Source: DATHGT01 sp035317605
GTDB lineage: Bacteria; Methylomirabilota; Methylomirabilia; Rokubacteriales; CSP1-6
NCBI GenBank assembly: GCA_035317605.1
Contig: DATHGT010000108.1
Span: 1 to 19,993 of the forward strand
Length of the DNA stretch: 19,993 bases
Direction: 5' to 3'
The position numbers and the translations under genes were made by a program. Positions 14,262-19,993 of the stretch are shown here, piece by piece (position 1 is the stretch's first letter; each line of letters opens with the position of its first letter). The notes beneath the pieces were generated by a model, which was given only the letters and a program-made list of their open reading frames with translations, ran no database searches and had not been told where the DNA came from.

Positions 14262-15745
14262 CGCCCTCGACCCGCGACGTCCTCACCCGCAACACCGTCT
14301 GGTACGCCCTCATCACGATGCTGGGCCTGGCCTCCGGCCTGGCGATGTCGGTCGTGCTCGCCCGCGGCCTCGGCCCCGCGCTGATGGGCGACTTCTCGTT
14401 TCTCCTGTGGACGTTCCGCACGCTGGAGGCGGTGGCCAGCCTCGGCTTCCCGCTCGCCCTCGTCCGCTACTCCGCCGACGCCCTCGCCCGCGACGAGCCG
14501 GGCCGGGCCCGCGGACTGATCGGCGTACTGCTCCGCTGGCAGCTCGTCTCCGTGGCCCTCGTGGCCGCCGCCACCATCGCGCTCGCGCTGGGGTTCGCGC
14601 CGCCCGAGCTGCGCTGGCCGCTGGTCGTGGGCGCCGTCGGCCTGATCCCATCCGCGGTCGAGAACCTGTTCATGAAAGCCACGTATGGTGCCCAGCGCTA
14701 CGACCTCACGGCCCGCGTGAGCGCGATCAAGACCGTGCTGCTCCTGGCCATCTCGGCGGGGGCGGTTGCGATGGGCGCCGGTCTCACCGCGATCGTGGCC
14801 GGCCAGGCCCTCGGCACGCTGCTCTCGTGCACGCTCCAGGTGCGGGGCGCGCTCTCGCTCTATCCGCGCCAGGCGCAGGCGGTGGCGCCCGCCGCGATGC
14901 GCGAGCTGGGCTCCTACGTGGCGTCGCTGTCGATGGTTCGCGTGCTGGAGACCATCGTGTGGGACCGCTCGGAGATCTTCTTCCTCAAGCTCTGGGTGCT
15001 CCCCCAGGAGATCGCCTTCTACAGCCTGGCCGCGGGACTGGCCTCCCGCGCCATGATCGTTCCCGCGATCTTCGTGGGCGCGCTGCTGCCGGCGCTGGCC
15101 TCGCTGCACGGCGCCGGCGACGACGGCGAGTTCAAGCGCCTCTATCGCTCGTCGCTGCGCTCGGTGGCGCTGGTGGGCGCGCCGATCGCGGCGGTGAGCG
15201 CGGGGCTGGCGCCCGCGCTCATCCACCTGCTGTACGGCGAGGCCTACGCGCCGGTGGCCGGTCTCTTTCAGCTGCTGGTCGCGGTGGGCCTGCTCGGGGT
15301 CGGCCGCGACGTCGCCTGGGCGGCGTTGCGGGCGGCCGGCGACCGGCGCTCGATGCTGACCGCGACGGCGGTGACCGCCGCCGTCGACCTCGCGGTGGCC
15401 GCCCTGCTGGTCCGTCCGTGGGGGACTGCGGGAGCGGTCGCCGCCAACACGGTGGCCCAGGTCACGGTCTCCGTGTGGGCGTTCGTCGCGGTGTGGCGAC
15501 TGAAGGGCTGCGGCCTTCCGCTGGGCGATCTCTCGCGCATCGGCGTCGCCGCCGCGCTCGCGCTGTGCGCGTCGTGGGCCGGCTCCGCCGCCGCGCACGG
15601 CGTCCCCTCGGCGCTGCTCGGCGGGGCCGCCGGTCTGGGGACCTACCTGCTCGCGTGCATCGTGCTCGGCGCCGTCAGCGCAAGCGACTTCACGGTGCTG
15701 GTGACGTCAGGCCGCCGCCTGGCGTCGTTCAAAGCGGGTGCGTGA
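14258..15745 (+). CDS. Wzx-like oligosaccharide flippase
   Basis: This 495-residue polytopic membrane protein has about 12-14 hydrophobic segments along its length and belongs to the polysaccharide transporter (MATE/MOP, RfbX-like) group. It would move the lipid-linked repeat unit to the periplasmic side. Family-like features are the N-terminal RNTVWYALITMLGLASGLAM, VLARGLGPALMGDFSF, and the internal GLIPSAVENLFMKATYGAQRY. The GTG start at 14258 overlaps the GT2 stop by four bases (GTGA). It is the last gene of the overlapping run that begins at 7005; a 190-base gap follows. No Wzy polymerase is seen nearby, so either a polymerase is encoded elsewhere or polymerisation differs. Confidence 0.9.
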   Translation: MTPSTRDVLTRNTVWYALITMLGLASGLAMSVVLARGLGPALMGDFSFLLWTFRTLEAVASLGFPLALVRYSADALARDEPGRARGLIGVLLRWQLVSVALVAAATIALALGFAPPELRWPLVVGAVGLIPSAVENLFMKATYGAQRYDLTARVSAIKTVLLLAISAGAVAMGAGLTAIVAGQALGTLLSCTLQVRGALSLYPRQAQAVAPAAMRELGSYVASLSMVRVLETIVWDRSEIFFLKLWVLPQEIAFYSLAAGLASRAMIVPAIFVGALLPALASLHGAGDDGEFKRLYRSSLRSVALVGAPIAAVSAGLAPALIHLLYGEAYAPVAGLFQLLVAVGLLGVGRDVAWAALRAAGDRRSMLTATAVTAAVDLAVAALLVRPWGTAGAVAANTVAQVTVSVWAFVAVWRLKGCGLPLGDLSRIGVAAALALCASWAGSAAAHGVPSALLGGAAGLGTYLLACIVLGAVSASDFTVLVTSGRRLASFKAGA

Positions 15746-15800
15746 GTCGCTGGCGCGTGAGTCGAGCGAGTTACTCAATCCCTGTACATGCCCCCGCCTC

Positions 15801-15817
15801 CTGGGAACCGCGTTGCA
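15801..15817 (+). promoter_or_regulatory. Possible sigma-54 promoter (distal) before carbamoyltransferase cassette
   Basis: CTGGGAACCGCGTTGCA has GG (15803-15804) and GC (15815-15816) exactly 10 bases apart, with the flanking CTGG and TTGCA of the consensus; the C of TGGCAC is replaced by G. The start site would be near 15828, about 108 bases before the ATG at 15936. Two TGAGTCG copies (15743-15749 and 15758-15764) and an inverted ACTCA (15773-15777) lie upstream and might be activator sites, but this is weak. Confidence 0.45.
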
Positions 15818-15867
15818 CACCCCGGCCGTGAACTCCGCGCAAAGCTACCGCACCGCATTGCCGAGGT

Positions 15868-15884
15868 CAGGAATGGTTCTTGCG
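15868..15884 (+). promoter_or_regulatory. Possible sigma-54 promoter (proximal) before carbamoyltransferase cassette
   Basis: CAGGAATGGTTCTTGCG has GG (15870-15871) and GC (15882-15883) 10 bases apart and a good TTGC, but the -24 side is less typical (CAGGAA instead of TTGGCA). The start site would be near 15895, giving a 41-base leader to the ATG at 15936. It competes with the element at 15801; at most one may be real. Confidence 0.35.
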
Positions 15885-15935
15885 ATACCGACCAAAAAGA
15901 GAGATTCGCCAGGCCTGTCATGGCGAGGAGGCTTC

Positions 15936-16115
15936 ATGTCAGTTCTCGAGCGGGCGACCCAACGGCTCGGCATCATGGGGGAATTCTTCGAGTTCCTGTG
16001 GCGTCAGAAGCTCTGGTGGATGATGCCGATGTTCGCCGTCCTCTTCCTGTTCGGCGTCCTCCTCATCCTCGGTCAAGCGAGCGGCCTGGCGCCGTTCATC
16101 TACACGCTCTTCTGA
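15936..16115 (+). CDS. DUF5989-type small membrane protein
   Basis: This is a 59-residue protein with an amphipathic N-terminus (GEFFEFLWRQKLWWMMP) and one transmembrane helix (about 28-47), ending SGLAPFIYTLF. This layout, including the WW before the helix and the ending APFIYTLF, matches the DUF5989 family, which is usually found next to carbamoyltransferases of the NodU/SxtI type. Function is unknown; a membrane anchor or partner for the carbamoyltransferase is a reasonable guess. The start is fixed by GAGGAGG at 15925-15931, four bases before the ATG. The frame is open further upstream, but the extension is not protein-like. It is the first gene after the second control gap. Confidence 0.8.
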   Translation: MSVLERATQRLGIMGEFFEFLWRQKLWWMMPMFAVLFLFGVLLILGQASGLAPFIYTLF

Positions 16116-16125
16116 GGCCGTGACC

Positions 16126-16359
16126 ATGCCATCGGCCCTTCGACGCGCGTGGGAAGGCTGGAAGCGCTTCGCCCTGTGGCTCGGCGACAAGCAAGCCACG
16201 CTCATCTACACGATCCTGTTCTACGTGATGATCGGTCCGGTGGCCCTGGCCCGGCGCGCGTTCACCGACCCGCTCCTCGTCCGCGCCCGCCACCGCGAAA
16301 CGTTCTGGCGCCCCCGCACGCCGACGACACCCACGCTCGCCGAGGCCCGGCGCCAATGA
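16126..16359 (+). CDS. Small SxtJ-like membrane protein
   Basis: This 77-residue protein has a basic amphipathic start (ALRRAWEGWKRFALWLG), one hydrophobic helix (ATLIYTILFYVMIGPVALA) and a basic, proline-rich tail (TFWRPRTPTTP region after DPLLVRARHRE). The pattern FY..GPVAL..R..DPL....FW.PR resembles the C-terminal end of SxtJ-family membrane proteins from carbamoyltransferase clusters; this is by recall and not a computed match. It begins 10 bases after the DUF5989 gene, with TGAGG eight bases before the ATG; GTG 16120 is a less likely start. It probably acts with its neighbours, but its function is unknown. Confidence 0.7.
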   Translation: MPSALRRAWEGWKRFALWLGDKQATLIYTILFYVMIGPVALARRAFTDPLLVRARHRETFWRPRTPTTPTLAEARRQ

Positions 16360-16394
16360 CCACGACACCCGACCAGACGCTCCAGAGGGACTGA

Positions 16395-18172
<1,778 letters not shown>

Positions 18173-18176
<4 letters not shown>

Positions 18177-19363
18177 ACGCGTGGATCGGCCGCGCGGTCC
18201 TGGCCGTCGCCGGGCTCGGGATGGCGGCGCTGGCGCTGGAGATCGGGCTGCGGGTTCTCTATCCCGACGTGCCGATCATCCGGCGCGACGAGCGTCTGGG
18301 CAGCCTGGCCCGGCCGAACCTCGACGTGCGCAAGACCTTCGGCGGCCACGAGCGCGTGGTGCGCGTCACCACCAACGCGTCGGGCCTGCGCGGCGCCGAG
18401 GTGCCCACCGGCAAGCTCCCCGGCCAGCGGCGCGTGCTGGCCCTCGGCGACTCGTTCACGTTCGGCGACGCCGTCGAGGCCGAGGAAACCTGGCCCGCTC
18501 AGCTCGAGGCCCGCCTGAACCGCGGCGGATCGACGAGCCGCTGGCAGGTGGTCAACGCGGGGATCCCCGGCCACGGCACGGGCCAGCAGCTCCTGCTCGC
18601 TCGAATGCTCGAGGAGCGCGTCCGCCCGGACGTCGTGGTGCTCGGCTTCACGGTGGTCAACGACGTCCTCGACAACCTCTGCGTCGAGGAGGCGTCGTAC
18701 ACGCCCAAGCGCGGCGTGCCCTGCTTCGTGCTCGACGGCCAGCGCCTGCAGCTGGTCGCACCGGCCAGGATCGAGCCCGCGCCCGCCCGCCCCGCGCGGT
18801 CACGCGCCGTCGACTTCCTCGCCGGTGAGGCCCGACGGGTGGCGCTGGGACATCCGCGGCTGCTCGCGCTGGCCGGCTGGAGCGGCGTGGCCACCGACCT
18901 GCCGTACGTGCCCGCCACCGTCGCCAGCTGGTACGACGCGCGGTACGCGGAGCCGGGCTGGCGGCTGACCCAGCGGCTGCTGATGGAATTGCGAGAGCAG
19001 CTCCGCGCCGAGCGAGTGCCGTTGGTGATCCTGGTGATCCCGGCCGCGCTCCAGGTCGACGCGGGTCTGCAATCGGCCCTGCGCGCGCTGGGTGCCCGTC
19101 ACGCGGCGGTGGGGGATTTCCTCGCCGATCCCGCGCGGCCCCAGCGCCTCGTGGGCGACTTCTGCCGGAGCGCCGCCCTCGACTGCCTCGACGTCCGGCC
19201 CGCGCTCCTCGAGCTGGCCGAGCGCGGCACCCGAACCTACTATCCGATCGACAACCACTGGACCCCCGCGGCCCACGACAGCGCCGCCGACCTCGTGGCC
19301 CGCCATCTCGCCGACCGCGCCCTCGCCGACGTCCGCGGGCGCGAGCGCGCCGCCGCGCGCTGA
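18173..19363 (+). CDS. Membrane-anchored SGNH/GDSL hydrolase or O-acyl esterase
   Basis: This 396-residue protein has an N-terminal transmembrane or uncleaved signal segment (about 5-26), so the catalytic domain is probably periplasmic. SGNH blocks are present: GDSFTFGD with catalytic Ser94 (block I), Gly130 in NAGIPGHG (block II), Asn163 in FTVVNDVLDN (block III), and Asp360/His362 in YPIDNHWTPAAH (block V). Family members remove or transfer O-acetyl groups on polysaccharides; the DNHWTP form is common in proteins annotated SGNH hydrolase near alginate-type acetylation genes. No separate MBOAT acyl donor gene is in the window. ATG 18173 overlaps the carbamoyltransferase stop by four bases, which argues for coupled translation and a joint role in decorating the polymer. 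Confidence 0.88.
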
Positions 19364-19389
19364 CCATCCCGACGTTAGGCGGCCCCGAG

Positions 19390-19992
19390 TCACTCGTGAC
19401 CGGGAAGCCGGAGGAGTCTCCGTAAGCGGAACCACACCCGTCTCGCCTTCCAGAACTTGGTGCTCTCCATGGCGCGGATCCGTTCCACGGCGTCCCGAAC
19501 CGTGGCGATGGCCTGGTCCCGCTCCCCGCGCACGACGTCCACCAGCGTCCGCATGTGCTCGAGCTGCTCGACCAACGCGCGTTCCACGGCGCGGAGCTGC
19601 TCCGCGGTGCTCTCCACGGTACGGAGCCGCTCCGCGGTGTCTCGAGCCATGGCGATGGCCTGGTCCCGCTCCCCGCGCACGACCTCCAGCAGCGTCCGCG
19701 TCGCCTGGAGCTCCTCGATCAGCGCGCGTTCCGCCGCCGCGTCGCTGACCGAGATCAGCCGGGCGGCAACGGTGGGGAACGCGTCCCGGAGAAAGGGTTG
19801 CGCGACCCAGTCGCCCAGATGGACGGGGCCCCGCCGCTTTCGATAGATCGCGAAGCGCTCGGGCTGAACGAGCACCTGGTCCCATCTCGGGTCGACGTCC
19901 ATGAACGCGGCCAGGATCGCCCCCGTCCCGACGTGAGTGTCGTCCACGATCATGAACCCCCCGACCTTCAGCCGGTCGGCCGTGTAGAACCA
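19390..19992 (-). CDS. Methyltransferase-like protein with coiled-coil tail, partial
   Basis: About 200 residues are visible; the gene continues past the window edge, since the frame is open upstream of the ATG at 19951-19953 and reads WFYTADRLKVGGFMIVDD, a plausible strand of a class I SAM-dependent methyltransferase (GGxMIVDDTH is typical of the segment after the SAM-binding core). The second part (about residues 90-185 of the visible protein) is a charged coiled-coil made of two 49-residue repeats, ending in a basic, aromatic STKFWKARRVWFRLRR that may bind membrane. Such tails occur on EPS and O-antigen enzymes. It is convergent with the SGNH gene with 26 bases between stops. The catalytic core is off-window, so the substrate is unknown. 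Confidence 0.6.
   Translation of the reverse strand, partial: WFYTADRLKVGGFMIVDDTHVGTGAILAAFMDVDPRWDQVLVQPERFAIYRKRRGPVHLGDWVAQPFLRDAFPTVAARLISVSDAAAERALIEELQATRTLLEVVRGERDQAIAMARDTAERLRTVESTAEQLRAVERALVEQLEHMRTLVDVVRGERDQAIATVRDAVERIRAMESTKFWKARRVWFRLRRLLRLPGHE
19504..19683. repeat. Intragenic 147-base duplication in coiled-coil segment
   Basis: A 33-base stretch is identical at 19504-19536 and 19651-19683, 147 bases apart, and similarity continues on both sides (VRGERDQAIA and ATRTLLEVV / HMRTLVDVV). The period is 49 codons, exactly seven heptads, so the copies keep the coiled-coil phase. It is a recent tandem duplication that lengthened the coil. Confidence 0.8.
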
Positions 19993-19993
19993 G

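Noticed and set aside
19364..19389. Bidirectional terminator between the convergent SGNH and methyltransferase genes
   Set aside because: The 26 bases contain no stem-loop or T-tract.

Overview
The window is a GC-rich (roughly 70% by eye), densely packed polysaccharide (EPS) biosynthesis and export locus from a Gram-negative bacterium. The outer-membrane barrel C-terminus, the Wza-type exporter and the sigma-54 control all point to a Gram-negative host. The gene set is the chassis normally found in XrtA/PEP-CTERM-associated EPS loci: polyprenyl glycosylphosphotransferase, sigma-54 activator, exporter, chain-length determinant, ExeA-like ATPase, CpsD-like kinase and polysaccharide deacetylase. 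Base composition, GTG starts and overlapping genes would fit a soil or groundwater lineage such as Rokubacteria/Methylomirabilota or a deltaproteobacterial relative. That placement is inference and cannot be settled from this sequence alone.

Layout. Positions 2-163 are the 3' end of an outer-membrane barrel gene, followed by a strong hairpin and a roughly 400-base control region that carries a near-consensus sigma-54 promoter at 503-517. Positions 560-6859 hold the core machinery: initiating sugar-phosphate transferase, sigma-54 activator, exporter, Wzz-like chain-length protein and membrane ATPase. A long imperfect palindrome of REP type (6859-6962) separates this block from 7005-15745, a run of eight genes with touching or overlapping ends: CpsD-like ATPase, deacetylase, uridine-kinase-like P-loop kinase, nucleotidyltransferase-fold protein, alkaline-phosphatase-superfamily phosphodiesterase, GT4 and GT2 glycosyltransferases, and a Wzx-like flippase. 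A second control gap (15746-15935) with two sigma-54-like elements precedes a modification cassette at 15936-19363: two tiny membrane proteins, a NodU/CmcH/SxtI-type carbamoyltransferase and a membrane-anchored SGNH hydrolase. A convergent partial gene on the minus strand (19390-19992) looks like a methyltransferase with a duplicated coiled-coil tail.

How it fits together (inference). The transferase loads the first sugar phosphate on the lipid carrier. The GT2 and GT4 enzymes extend the repeat unit, the flippase moves it across the inner membrane, the chain-length protein with its CpsD-like partner and the exporter control polymerisation and export, and the deacetylase, carbamoyltransferase and SGNH enzyme decorate the polymer. 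No polymerase (Wzy), exosortase or histidine kinase is visible in this window.

Most notable points: the sigma-54 activator has a receiver domain that lacks the phospho-acceptor aspartate and the other catalytic residues; the same window has sigma-54-like promoters before both gene blocks; a three-gene kinase/nucleotidyltransferase/phosphodiesterase cassette of unknown role is embedded in the locus; and the CpsD-like kinase lacks a C-terminal tyrosine cluster.
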